This document shows, in pieces, positions 12,991 through 23,758 of a DNA stretch of 64,000 bases (position 1 is its first letter; every line of letters starts with the position of its first letter). This DNA is from Lunularia cruciata (taxonomy: Eukaryota > Streptophyta > Marchantiopsida > Lunulariales > Lunulariaceae), in NCBI GenBank assembly GCA_948567375.1, contig OX419755.1, positions 58,415,945-58,479,944 on the forward strand. Reading direction: 5' to 3'. Made by a program: the position numbers and the translations under genes. The notes below the pieces were generated by a model. It ran no database searches. It was given only the letters and a program-made list of their open reading frames with translations, and was not told where the DNA came from.

Positions 12991-13651
12991 ATGGTATTAG
13001 CGCCAAGTGTTTTAATCCAAGAGAGTGGATCACCCCTCTTGGAAGAGCACAAACTACTAAAACTGAGTAATTTGAGGTGGAGAACATAAAGTAATTGCTA
13101 GACTTAAGAAGGACTTTCGAGAGTGAATAGGATGGATGCACTGGGAGGATAATTTCCCGCACCTAGCTTTCCATTCTTGAATCCATTTCACATCAAGGTT
13201 ATGCATATCCAACATAAGCAAATGAGAGTATCGCTAGTTTATCACTTTGGAGCAGAATTCATGGACATGGTGATGAACTCATAAACCCGGTGATTCTATC
13301 TATTGTGGTATATGATAGAGAGTAGCATTTGATAATCTATATTCTATTATGATGAAATGGATGTGAATGTACCAAATCCTCTCTATTTCAACACTCAAGT
13401 AGAAATTCATTATGTAGTGAGACCAAAAGTGATGTTTAGGGTTTTTGTGGTTAGGAATTTTGGTGAGGAGTATTATCAACAAGTGATAGCTTTTGAGGTC
13501 CCAATGGTAGTTTTGATGGTTCATGTGCCTGCCTGAGTGATCATATTGACTTTGTATTGAAGTAGACATTAGCAATTGAGTGTTGTAGGAACCATGGATC
13601 CGTAATTGCAAGAGTTGGTGTAAGGAATGCAAGGGATTTTGAGAGATTAAG

Positions 13652-16600
13652 ATGACAATGGAGACATTACAAAGTCAAGTGCAAATCCTTAGGAACTATC
13701 AAGCAACACAAGAAGAAGAGCCGTCTCAAAACCCAATACTTGCAATTGAAGTACTTGGAAAGCCACCCGTGCGTACAAACCCTATCAATGATAAAGCCAC
13801 ATTGCTACTCCAGATGAAGAAGACCTGCAATATCAAGCCTTACAAGGGGCAACATACAATGGAAGTAGTAGAAAATTGGATCTCGAGAATGAATCAATAT
13901 TTCTGATTGTTCTCAATAGAGATCACGGAGCATGCAGCAGGCGTGTTTGCATGTGGGTACTTGATCGATAAAGCACTCACATGGTATGATGCTTGGGAAC
14001 AATCCATGTTGGCAGAGACAAGAGAGGTCAGGTGGACAACAATGCAAGAAGGATTGCTGAAGAATTTCCAATCAGTGTATTTTATGCAAATGGCTCAAAC
14101 TCAACTATGGGGATTGAGACAAAAGAACAATGTACAAGAGTATGTGGAGGCATTTTTGGATCTACAAGTCTCAATAACTAACATGAGTGCAGCACAGGCT
14201 CTTGACAATTTCAAACAAGGGTTGAAGGAGCAGATTTGCCAAGAAGTCATGGTGCAAAATCCTTGCACGGGATTTGAAGCCATTGCTTGTGCGCAAAGAA
14301 TAGCAAGAGCATTAGGTGGAGGTGAAGGAGTAGTTCCACCTCAACATTATTGGGCAAAAATACCACACATGAGTAGACTAGTACCAATGGGATTGGGCAA
14401 CCTTTGATTTCAAGATCGAGGAGCATGACCGCTTCAAGGGGAGCGTGGACGGGTAGAAGAACAAAGAGATGGAGTCCCACGAGGAGAAGGAACTCAAGGA
14501 GACTAACGCCATTGTTACAATTGTGGCCATATTGGGCACATATCTACCAACTGTCACACTTGTTTCCCTAGAGACCCTTGGCCTTTGTACAGGTGATCAA
14601 CATAGAGAAGCACATGGAAGAGGAGGAGTTGGAAATCACTTTGGAAAATGAAGATCACCATTAAATGTACCTTGTGGCCTTATTTGCTCAATAAGGAAGC
14701 AGAGAAGCAAGGGAAGAAAGAAGACTAACGTGCAAAGATCCTAAAAGGCAACCTAACAATTGATTATCATGAATGGAGTACTAGAAGGCAATCAAGTAAG
14801 AGCATTAATAAATCCGGGAGCAATAGAGAATTTCTTGTCTCGCTCTCTTACAATAAGATTGGGAATGGAGCTAGAGAGAGGTGGGAGTGAAGAAGTAGAT
14901 TTACCTTATGGGCAAATAGAGAGGATTGAATCAGTACCTAGATGGGTAACACTCTCTATAGGAGAATATCAGGAAGCAATTGAGTGGCAAGTGATACAAT
15001 TAGCTCGTTTTGATGCAATCTTAGGCATGCCATGGATGGAGCATTACAACCCTATGGTAGATTGAAGGAAGAGAGTAGTGAGAACCCACCAATGGTCAAT
15101 CATTGGGATTAAAGAGAAATCACACAAGCAGGAACCGCCTCTATATGTCTTAGAAATAGCAACTATTTGTAAGACCGATAGATGTTTCATGGGTCTCATA
15201 AGAATACACAACTTGATGGAAAAATTCTTGAGAAATTGAAAGATGTGGAGGATGAGTTTCAAGATGTCTTTCCTAATGATTTACCCTCCAGATTACCACC
15301 AAAAAGGAGAGTAGATCACAAAATTGAGACACTCCCGATGAAGACACTTCCTTGTAAGGCCCCATATTGCCTATCATCACATGAGTTGGAGGAGTGTAAG
15401 ACTCAAATTGAGGAGATACTGCAGAAAGGGTTCATTCAACCTAGTGTATCACCATATGGGGCTCATGTCTTGTTTGTGAAGAAGAAGGATGGTACAATGC
15501 GCATGTGCATTGACTATCGGGGTCTCAATCAGCAAATAGTGAAGAACAAATACCCCTTACCTTGCATGGATGACAATCAAACCGATTTGAGCGATTACAA
15601 TCAAACCCAAATTGCAAAGGAGGATGTGTAAAAAACTGCCTTTTGAACCAAGTATTGCCACTTCGAGTATCTTGTGATGCCTTTTGGCCTCACCGATGCA
15701 CCTGCCACTTTCATGAGTCTAATGAATGACATATTTCGTCCATACTTGGATAAGTCTATTATCATCTTCTTGGACAATATCTTAGTATACAATAGTACAA
15801 TGATGGAACACAAACAACATCTACAAGAGATCCTCTAGATTCTAAGACAGAATCAATTGTACGCCAAAATCTCAAAGTGTGAGTTTGGCAGGTCTGAAGT
15901 AGACTACTTAGGGCATAGAGTAAGTACAAAGAGCATTCAAGTATTGGCGGATAAAATTGAGGTCATTCAAAAATGGAGTGCCCCAAAAGATCAGATTCAA
16001 CTCAAGGGCTTCTTGGGGTTGACGGGATTCTATCATAGATTTGTCATGGACTTCTCCAAGATTGCACAACCTTTAACGGCATTACTTGGCAAGGAGAAGA
16101 AGTGGATATGGGGAATTGCACAAGAGTTGGTCTTTCAAGAATTGAAAGCCGCCTTGCTACATGCACCAATCTTGAAGTGGTATGATCCAAAACATCCAAT
16201 CAAGTTGGCTACAGATGCATCAGGCTTAGCAATAGGAGCAATCTAACAACAAGAATGGCATCCAATTGGCATATTTCTCTCAAAAGTTGTTACAAGTAGA
16301 GCGCAATTACCATACCATAGAATAAGAAGAGCTGGCTATTGTTTTGGCAACCAAGTATTGGAAGTAGTATTTGGGCAAGAGGGCATTTGTAGTAGAGATA
16401 GACCACAAACCTCTAGTCTACCTCAAGACATAGAAGGATCTATCTCGTTGCCAGATTTGGTGAGCAGAGTGGCAATAACGCTTTAACATGAAAATCACCT
16501 ATGTGGAAGGTAAGAAGTAACTTGCAGATGCATTCACCCGCATGCCAATGGCAAACAACTTGGTGGCAGAGGTTAAGATTAACTTTGAATTTTGGCTTGA

Positions 16601-17990
16601 GATTCTGGTTGCTACAAAAATTAATCCACAAATTGTAGAAGCGCAATCATCCAAAGGCGTCACCAGCACCCAAGGACTCACCTTTTGTGATGGCAAATTA
16701 TGGATCCCAAATATCCTTGAATTATGCACCAATATTCTAGCAGAATGTCATGATCCGGCCATTGTATGTCATGTCGGAGTGGACAAGACCTTGGATGCAG
16801 TCCAACACCGTTACTATTGGCCCAAGATGAGCAACGATGTGATGGACTACGTGCGTAGCTGCCTACTTTGTTAGTATAACAAAGCTTCTAATCAAGCTCT
16901 TGTAGGGCTCCTTCAACCTCTCCCCACTCCTACCCACCATGAGGAACAAGTGAATATGGATCTTGTCTGTGAATTACCCAAGACCACCTGAGGGTTTGAC
17001 TCCATTATGGTCTTTGTGGACCAGCTCAACAAAATGATTCATGTACGCCCTACTACCAAGGATGTGACCGCTCTACAACTAACTCAATTATACTTAGATG
17101 CAATATTCTCTCCCCATGGCTTGTCTAAAGAACTCATCACTGATAGAGGTACTCAATTCACCTGTTTGTTTTGGTGAAAACTCTTTGGTTTCTTCAAAAC
17201 CAAGTTGGCCATATCCACAACTTACCACCTATAAACAGATGGCCAAATAGAGTGGTCTAATTGTACAATTGAAGAGATGTTATGTGGCTTCACCTTAGAA
17301 GAGCAAGAAAGGTGGGACACCCTACTTCCCTTGGTGGAATTTGCTTACAAAATTTTAGTGAATGCATCCACCCATGTCACTCCATTCTTCCTCATGTATA
17401 GTGAGCATCTCTTCACACATTCTAGCTTGATGAAGATCCATCCAATGGTTACCAAGGTCGATGCAGTCAACACATTTGTTTCTAGAATCCAACAAGGTGT
17501 AGAGAACGCCAAGCACAGTTTACAGATTGCGCAAAATTGATAGAAGCAATATGCTAATGCACACCGTAGGCACATGGAGTTCAATATTGGGGATCAAGTG
17601 TGGCTATTGACAACCAACCTCACATGAGTTGGACCTCGTAAGCTCAGACCTCATTTAATTGGGACTTTCTTGATTCTTTGTCGCGTTGGCACTATGGCCT
17701 ATCACCTTGAGCTATCACCACACATGAAGATCCATCCAGTGTTCCATGTTTCCCTACTACACAGATATGCTCCCCAATCAGGCCTAGGTCATTCCACACA
17801 AGACATTTGACCTTGTCCAACACTCATTGATGGCGTAGAGGAATATGAAGTGGAGCGTATTTTCCAAAAATACATGTGTGGTACTCGCTATCCGCGGGTA
17901 GACTATCTAGTACAAAGGAAAGGTTACCCTCTCTATGAAGCAACCTAGGAGCCCACTGCCAATTTGACACATGCATTTTTGACAATTTGC
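13652..17990 (+). pseudogene. gag-pol remnant of element B (chromodomain integrase)
   Basis: Gag runs from 13652 to about 14407 in two frames, followed by an intact CCHC zinc knuckle at 14513-14554 (CYNCGHIGHISTNC). The protease block is at 14760-15065, with LINPGA where a catalytic Asp-Thr/Ser-Gly is expected and FDAILGMPWM downstream. RT is at about 15215-15840 ([23 protein letters not shown]) with the catalytic box FLDN. RNase H is at about 15857-16500 (ATDASGLAIGAI). The integrase zinc-binding and core regions are at about 16700-17540 (HVGVDKTLDAVQHRYYWPKM, FVDQLNKMIHV, ITDRGTQF). A chromodomain is at about 17835-17960 (EEYEVERIF ... YPLYEAT, then TAG, EP). Stops replace several Trp codons. 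It cannot encode an active polyprotein. Confidence 0.9.
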
Positions 17991-18186
17991 CAATTTAATA
18001 CATGGTGTTAGTACAAGCGTTTGAGCAACAAGTGCACAACAAGGACGTTTGTAACAATATGGAGTTTAGCGACGAAGTTAGTTGGGAGTTTAGCAACAAA
18101 GTTAGTCGGGAGTTTAGCGACAAAGTAGTCGGGCTTACAAAGTAGCACATAAGACAAAGTAGCCTAGAATATTCCGGAAGTATCTA

Positions 18187-18389
18187 GGAAGCTTCTTGGG
18201 AAGCTTCCCGGTTAGCTTAGCTTGCACCTTAAGTAAGTAGCTTCTAGAAGGAAGCTTCTAGAAGCTTCCAACTAGCTTAGCTTGCACGCCAAGAAGGCAG
18301 CTTCTAGAAGGAAGCTTCTTGAGAAGCTTCCTAGCTAACTTGGCTTGCACTCTAAGAAAGCGGCTTGAGGAAGCTTCTTGAGAAGCTTC
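18187..18389 (+). promoter_or_regulatory. Array of heat-shock-element-like GAA/TTC blocks in the LTR
   Basis: At 18251-18268 the sequence GAAgcTTCtaGAAgcTTC gives four alternating GAA/TTC units at perfect 5-bp spacing, which meets the plant HSF binding consensus (at least three inverted nGAAn units). Further pairs occur at 18188-18207, 18302-18330 and 18370-18389, some with 4-bp instead of 2-bp gaps. The perfect block is kept in the 3' LTR (23499-23516) and in the 5' LTR of element E (33184-33201). Position upstream of a TATA box fits an enhancer. Binding by heat-shock factors is inferred, not shown. Confidence 0.65.
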
Positions 18390-18410
18390 TCAAGGGCCTT
18401 GTATGCTACC

Positions 18411-18418
18411 TATAAATA
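18411..18418 (+). promoter_or_regulatory. LTR TATA box of element C
   Basis: TATAAATA lies about 140 bp downstream of the perfect GAA/TTC block. It is conserved in the 3' LTR near 23647 and, on the minus strand, in the 5' LTR of element E at 33034-33041. Confidence 0.7.
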
Positions 18419-18523
18419 CCAAAGCCAAAGCTCATGCTAGGGATTTGGAGTTTTCCCGCATTCAGGTGTCCCAATGTGAGTTTCCATTCTCCTATTTCTC
18501 TCCTCGGTTTTGGTCTTTTACAT

Positions 18524-18535
18524 TGGTATCAGAGC
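18524..18535 (+). promoter_or_regulatory. Primer-binding site of element C (tRNA-iMet)
   Basis: TGGTATCAGAGC begins one base after the LTR end and matches the complement of the initiator-Met tRNA 3' end over these 12 bases. Confidence 0.88.
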
Positions 18536-18886
18536 AAGAATGGGATGGATGGAATTTATTGACCACCAAATCCACTTCCACCAAACCATTGGGATTTTTG
18601 TGTCCAAATACTATCCAAGCATCATTTCACACAGTTCATCACCTCACACTTTAGACAAGATTTTCTGCATATGATCACCATATTTGAGGAACCCTTGGTG
18701 CTTCCGGTTGTAACTTATGGAGAACGGTGGACGTGCTGTTTTTATGTGTTAATAAATTAGATAGATTGGGAGTGGTGTGATAGAGGAGCAACCTTGGCGG
18801 CAATACCTGATGTTATCCTTGCTATGCAACAACAAATCAAGCACCTTACTTGATTGTTGGATGAACGAGATCTTTGACGACAAGAG

Positions 18887-19639
18887 CAGGTGGAGAGAGT
18901 ACCAATTCGAGAAGGAGAAGATTGGATCAGATTCCCTAAACCCAAGGTATTTGAAGGCAAGAATCTCTTGGGTGCAGTGGAGAATTTTGTGTTTGATTGT
19001 GAACGTTATTTTAAAGCTACCAATCTACAAGATGAGCGAAAACAGATTCTCTTGGCTTCTAGCCAATTGGATGGAGTAGCAAAGCTATGGTAGAGATTTT
19101 GAGTGGAGCAATCCGAATGACAAATGGTTGCACCGATCTTGACATGGGCAGAATTCAAGAGCACAATAATCAGTTGGTTCCAAGCTATAAATGTCACACG
19201 AGCTGCATGGGATAAGTTGGCAGAGTTGAAACAGATTGGCTCTGTAAGAAGTTACATCACGTAGTTCCAAAACACCATCATGCAAATTCTAGACATTTTG
19301 GAAGGTGAACCTCTGGATCAATTTGTGAGGGGCTTGAAGACAAGAACCAAATTAGAGGTAACCATGCAAGAGCCACAACACTTGGAGGAAGCCATGCGGT
19401 TGGCCGAACGTTTTGATTCCTTGGTGGCAACAACTTGGTCTCAACCTCGACCCCCACAAAGCCTACCAATACACTACACACAAGTGGAGGAGCCAACACC
19501 AATGGAGATTGATGCAATTCAACAAAGACCATTGGGCATGGCAAATAGAGAGAAACTGCAACAAAATGGTGGTTGTTTTTATTGTCGCCAGTTGGGGCAT
19601 CGCATTGCTGAATGTCCACTTAAGAATGGACGACCTTGA
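18887..19639 (+). pseudogene. gag of element C, with CCHC zinc knuckle
   Basis: Broken frames give a gypsy capsid region (DWIRFPKPKVFEGKN, then FKSTIISWFQAINVTRAAWD and the RFDSLVATT part). A CCHC knuckle, CFYCRQLGHRIAEC, lies at 19574-19615. Two stops (near 19093 and 19101) and one at about 19262 interrupt it, two at former Trp-like or CGA/CAA positions. The capsid and nucleocapsid role is inferred from the family. Confidence 0.85.
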
Positions 19640-19725
19640 CAAGTTGCCCAAGTGGAGGTTGTGGAGCGGAATGATCAAGGAAACGAGGAATCCCAGTAGG
19701 AGATTTTGAGCCACCTACTGGGAGC

Positions 19726-21045
19726 TTGATTAGTTCCAATGGGATTGAAGGCTCGACCTATGCAAGTCTGCTTCACTTGCAAGGTATGATATCTAATAGG
19801 GGTTGTAGGATTTTGGTTGATTTTGGAAGTTCAAAGAATTGCATGTCTATGCAAGTAGCAAAAGAATTGGGTATTCCTATCAAGCCAATGATTGGAAGTA
19901 GTTTGATGATGGCGGATGGTAGAAAGGGTTCTGCATTCCGCACCTTGCATCTTGTTACCTTCAAGATTGGGAAGGAGTATTTGGAGTGTATGAGGTTTGT
20001 TGTGGCACCTCTACACTATGATATCATTCTAGGTCTACCTTGGCTTGAATGTCATAAGGTTCAATTCGATTGGACCCGACGCCAAATTCAAGTACAACAC
20101 CAAGGTAGGAATTTCCGATTAGGTTGTCTGGCACCTCTGAGTAAGACACCTAAGAATAGTCAGTCCCAAGATGGGAAGTTTATCAAGAAGGTAGCCATAG
20201 AGCAAATCTGGAAGGGAGATGAGTCCCAGGATGGGAAGTTTGCCAGGAAGGCAACCATGGAGCATGCTTGGAAGAGAGATGAGTCCCTAGAAGGGAAGTT
20301 TGTTAAGGAAGCAGCCATAGAGCAAGCTTTGGAGGAAGATAAGTCTGTATTCGCGGTGTGGATCAAGCCGATTGCACAAGAACAATCTGAGGAGGGCCAA
20401 GTGCCGCATCAAGCAATGGTTGATTGGATAGTTCAAGAGTTTGCAGACGTATTTCCGGATGATCTGCCAAAGGGATTACCCTCCGATCAAGGTATGCCCT
20501 TCAAGATCAAGTTATTGCCAAGGAGTACTCCGGTGAGTAGACCAATCTATCGGCTCTCACCAAAGGAGTTAGAGGAGTTGCGAACAACACTTATAGAGTT
20601 GTTGGAGAAGGATTTCATACAACATAGTACCTCTCCTTGGGGAGCACCGGTACTATTTGTTCCAAAGAAGGATGGGGGACTTCGTTTCTGTATTGATTAC
20701 CGTGGGCTCAATAAGCAAATCATGAAGAATGCATATCCCTTGCCTCGGATTGATGACTTACTTGATCAACTGAGTGGAGCACGTTACTTTTCCAAGTTGG
20801 ATCTTTGTAGCGGCTATTGGCAAATTCCGATTGATAGAGAGGATGTGAAAAAGACTACCTTTTGCACAAGGTATGGACATTTTGAGTGTAAAGTTCTACT
20901 TTTCGGACTCACTAATGCTCCAGCAGTCTTCATGGATCAAATGCATCGGGTGTTGGATGGACTATTGGATCGGTCAGTGGTGGTGTTCTTGGATGATATC
21001 TTAATCTATAGCAAGACAGAGGCAGAACATGTGAATCATGTGTGA
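19726..21045 (+). pseudogene. Protease-RT part of element C pol (439-codon open frame)
   Basis: This is the longest intact piece of any element here. It starts with a retropepsin-like region ([13 protein letters not shown], where the ancestral box was probably Asp-Ser-Gly, and [10 protein letters not shown]). A linker follows with three tandem 20-residue repeats (20161-20340, each SxxGKFxxxxxxExxxxxDE). Then comes [50 protein letters not shown] and an intact catalytic [10 protein letters not shown]. It ends at a TGA in the RT thumb. The downstream pol is broken, so the reading frame is a remnant even though the RT core looks sound. Confidence 0.88.
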
Positions 21046-23300
21046 GAAGTCCTAAGACGACAACGACAATGGAAATTTTACTGCAAGAAGTCAAAGTGTG
21101 CTTTTTGGCAGAAGGAGGTTACCTTCTTGGGTCATAAGATCTCATCAGAGGGGATCAAGATGGAAGAAGAGAAGATCAAGGCCATTACTGATTGGCCTAC
21201 CCCAAAGGATGCTACAAAAGTACGGGCATTCAATGGATTGGCTAGTTTTTACCGGTGGTTCATCCATTATTATGCGCATGTGGCTGCACCATTGATTGAC
21301 CTCTTGGGAAAGAACTCAAACTTCCAGTAGAACACCAAACATGAAGAAGCATACCAGAAGTTGAAACATATGGTGTCTTCAAGACCCATTCTTTGACCAT
21401 ATGATCCTCAACTGCCTTGTGTGGTTGATTTTGATGCTTCTAACTTTGCAATTGGAGCTGTGTTGCAACAAGAATTTCCAGATGGGCTACATCCCATTAC
21501 CTTTGTGTCTTGCCGACTAAATATAGCTAAAAGAAATTACTCTGCTCGAGATTGAGAACAACTTGCAATGGTATATGCCACCAAGGTATGGAGGCATTAT
21601 CTCTTGGGGAAACAAGTGATCATGCAAACTGATCACAAGCCATTGTTGCAGACCTTACACCTAGAGCACATGAAGAGTCGACATCATTGATGGGAAGAGC
21701 AACTTCAATTGTTTGACATCAAACTTGAGTACAAACTAGGTCGGTTCCATGTCATCCCTGATGCTCTATCACAAACCTGATTTGAAGTCCCTTCCTCTCA
21801 TCGCGGCAGCAATAACGACAGTGTCAATTGACCCCAAGATCCATAACGAGTTTCGGTTAGCTCTACAACAAGATCCCTTCTTCCAAATGGTACATGGTCA
21901 TCTAACAACATGTGACAAGGAGTACAATACCTTCTCCTTCAAGGAAGGCCTTCTATTCCATGCGGACTGGATCTATGTTCCAGCCAAAGGTGATCTTCGA
22001 CTTGTGCGCCTTCAAGAAGCCCATGATTTACCCATTGCTGGTCACATGGGTGTGGACAAGACCTTGGGTACCTTCCAACGTCAATGATTGTGGCCCAACA
22101 TGACACGAGATGTTCGAGAATTTGTCAGATTGTGTGAGAGCTGCCAACATAACAAGGCCAGTAACCAGAAGCTGAGTGGACTCCTTCAACCACTTGCCAT
22201 TCCATCTGCTTGCTGGGAGCATGTGAGCTTGGATCTCATCACATCCTTTCCAAAGACAAAACAAGGACACACCGCAATCGTGGTGTTTGTGGATAAGCTT
22301 AGTAAGCAAATCCACTTGGCACCAATCTATGATATCGTGGATGCCCCAACCTTAGTGCAAATCTACTTCGACAATGTCTTCAAGCATCATGGGATGCCAT
22401 GTGTACTCATCTCTGACCGTGATCCTTGATTTACCGAGAAGTTTTGGCAAGCACTCTTCCAAATACTTGGCACCAAGCTTGCTTTGTCCACAACCTATCA
22501 TCCTCAAATTGATGGACAAACCAAATGTGCAAATCGTACATTGGAGGATATGTTGCGGGCCTTTGTCAATGTCCACCATACCAATTGGGATGAATGTCTT
22601 GCAGCTGTAGAATTTGCCTACAACAATTCCAAACAGGCAAGCACCAGATTTTCTCCCTTCTTTCCCAATTTTGGTCAAGATCCGCTTGTTCCAAATTCTC
22701 TTCTTGCTCCCCCTCCATCTTAGGTTCCTCATACTTCCACATTCTTGACCATTATATCCCAATCGCTCCAACAAGCCAAGTCTCACCTCCTTGTTGCTCA
22801 GAATCGCCAAAACAATATGCGGACCACCATCGTCGCGATCTCACCTTTGAAGTTGGTGATAAAGTCATGCTATCCTCCAGTAACCTCCCTCTCCCACTTG
22901 ATACCCAAGTTTGTAAACTTGCTTCTAACTGGATAGGACCCTTTGATATCACCCAAATTGTCTCTCCTGTTGCTTATCGACTTACCTTACCTTGTCACAT
23001 GCGTATCCATCCTATCTTTCATGTTTCCAAGTTGAAACCCTTTGTTCCTAACCCCTCTTCCTTTTCCTCTTGAGTCCAACCTCCTCCTCTTCTTGTCCCT
23101 ATCAATGATCATGAGGAGTACAAAGTTGATTGTATCCTTACGCGTTGCCATATCAACGAGGCCGTTGCCAACATACGGAGTACAAGGTCCTTTGGAAAGG
23201 GTATCTCCTTCATGATGCCACCTGGGAGCCTCTTTCTCACCTCCAGAATGCACAAACGGCCATTCAGGAATTCGAAGCTTCACTGGCAACGAGGGCGTCA
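21046..23300 (+). pseudogene. RNase H, integrase and chromodomain remnant of element C
   Basis: RT-thumb and RNase H sequence is at 21127-21780 (FLGHKISSEGIKMEE, VVDFDASNFAIGAVLQQEF, QTDHKPLLQTLHLEHMKS). The integrase zinc-binding region is at about 21990-22160 (GHMGVDKTLG ... CESCQHNKAS). The core is at about 22200-22730 (FVDKLSKQIHLAPI, LISDRDP, then TGA for the Arg of RFTEKFW, ANRTLEDMLRAF). A chromodomain is split by a frameshift at about 23110-23260 (EEYKVDCIL; EYKVLWKGYLLHDATWEPLS). Several stops replace CGA codons. Confidence 0.87.
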
Positions 23301-23321
23301 CCAACTAGCGGCAAGGGAATA

Positions 23322-23758
23322 TGTAACAATATGGAGTTTAGCGACGAAGTTAGTCATGAGTTTAGCGACAAAGTAGTCGGGCTTACGAAGTAGCACATAA
23401 GACAAAGTATCCTAGAATATTCCGGAAGTATCTAGGAAGCTTCTTGGGAAGCTTCCCGGTTAGCTTAGGTTGCACTTTAAGTAAGTAGCTTCTAGAAGGA
23501 AGCTTCTAGAAGCTTCCAACTAGCTTAGCTTGCATGCCAAGAAGGTGGCTTTTAGAAGGAAGCTTCTTGAGAAGCTTCCTAGCTAACTTGGCTTGCACTC
23601 TAAGAAAGCGGCTTGAGGAAGCTTCTCAAGGGCCTTGTATGCTACCTATAAATACCAAAGCCAAAGCTCATGCTAGGGATTCGGAATTTTCCCTCATTCA
23701 AGTGTCCTAAGGTGAGTTTCCATTCTACTATTTCTCTCCTCGGTTTTGGTCTTTTACA
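23322..23758 (+). repeat. 3' LTR of element C
   Basis: This 437-bp LTR is close to the 5' LTR and keeps the perfect GAAgcTTCtaGAAgcTTC block at 23499-23516 and the TATA box. It ends in TTTTACA. The next base starts an unrelated gypsy pol (element D). Confidence 0.9.

Larger units (their letters stand above)
12252..18049 (+). mobile_element. Element B: Ty3/gypsy chromovirus lacking its 3' LTR
   Basis: This is the same family as element A but in plus orientation. It has a 5' LTR at 12252-12990 (TGTAATAC...GTATTACA), a decayed primer-binding site TGGTATTAGCGCC at 12992-13004, then gag-pol through the chromodomain. After the chromodomain it still matches element A for about 90 bases (GTACAAGCGTTTGAGCAACAA). 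It then stops abruptly at 18049, where the LTR of element C begins. The polypurine tract and 3' LTR expected from element A are absent on both sides of C, so the end of B was lost and not merely interrupted. Confidence 0.9.
18050..18522 (+). repeat. 5' LTR of element C
   Basis: This 473-bp LTR holds four units of about 62 bp (from about 18180 to 18400), each with AGCTT(A/G)GCTTGCAC and one or more AAGCTTC palindromes. These are followed by TATAAATA at 18411-18418. Relative to the 3' LTR it has an extra copy of a GAGTTTAGCAACAAAGTTAGTCG-like unit near 18085 and an extra 12-bp piece near 18378. Confidence 0.92.
18050..23758 (+). mobile_element. Element C: Ty3/gypsy chromovirus with HSE-like LTRs
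   Basis: LTRs at 18050-18522 and 23322-23758 share TGTAACAATATGGAG starts and GGTCTTTTACA ends. They are about 96% alike by eye apart from two small indels. A perfect TGGTATCAGAGC primer-binding site follows the 5' LTR. The interior holds gag with a zinc knuckle, protease, an intact RT core, RNase H, integrase and a chromodomain. Many stops sit at former CGA codons (for example DP-stop-FTEK near 22428), as expected from deamination of methylated CpG. The bases before the left LTR (ACGTT) and after the right LTR (CTTAC) do not match, and the flanks are two different elements (B and D). The present unit is therefore probably a recombinant. The same family as element E. Confidence 0.9.

Noticed and set aside
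19726-21045. The 439-codon frame as a domesticated host gene
   Set aside because: It lies in the normal place for protease-RT within element C, between its LTRs, and pol continues in broken frames downstream.
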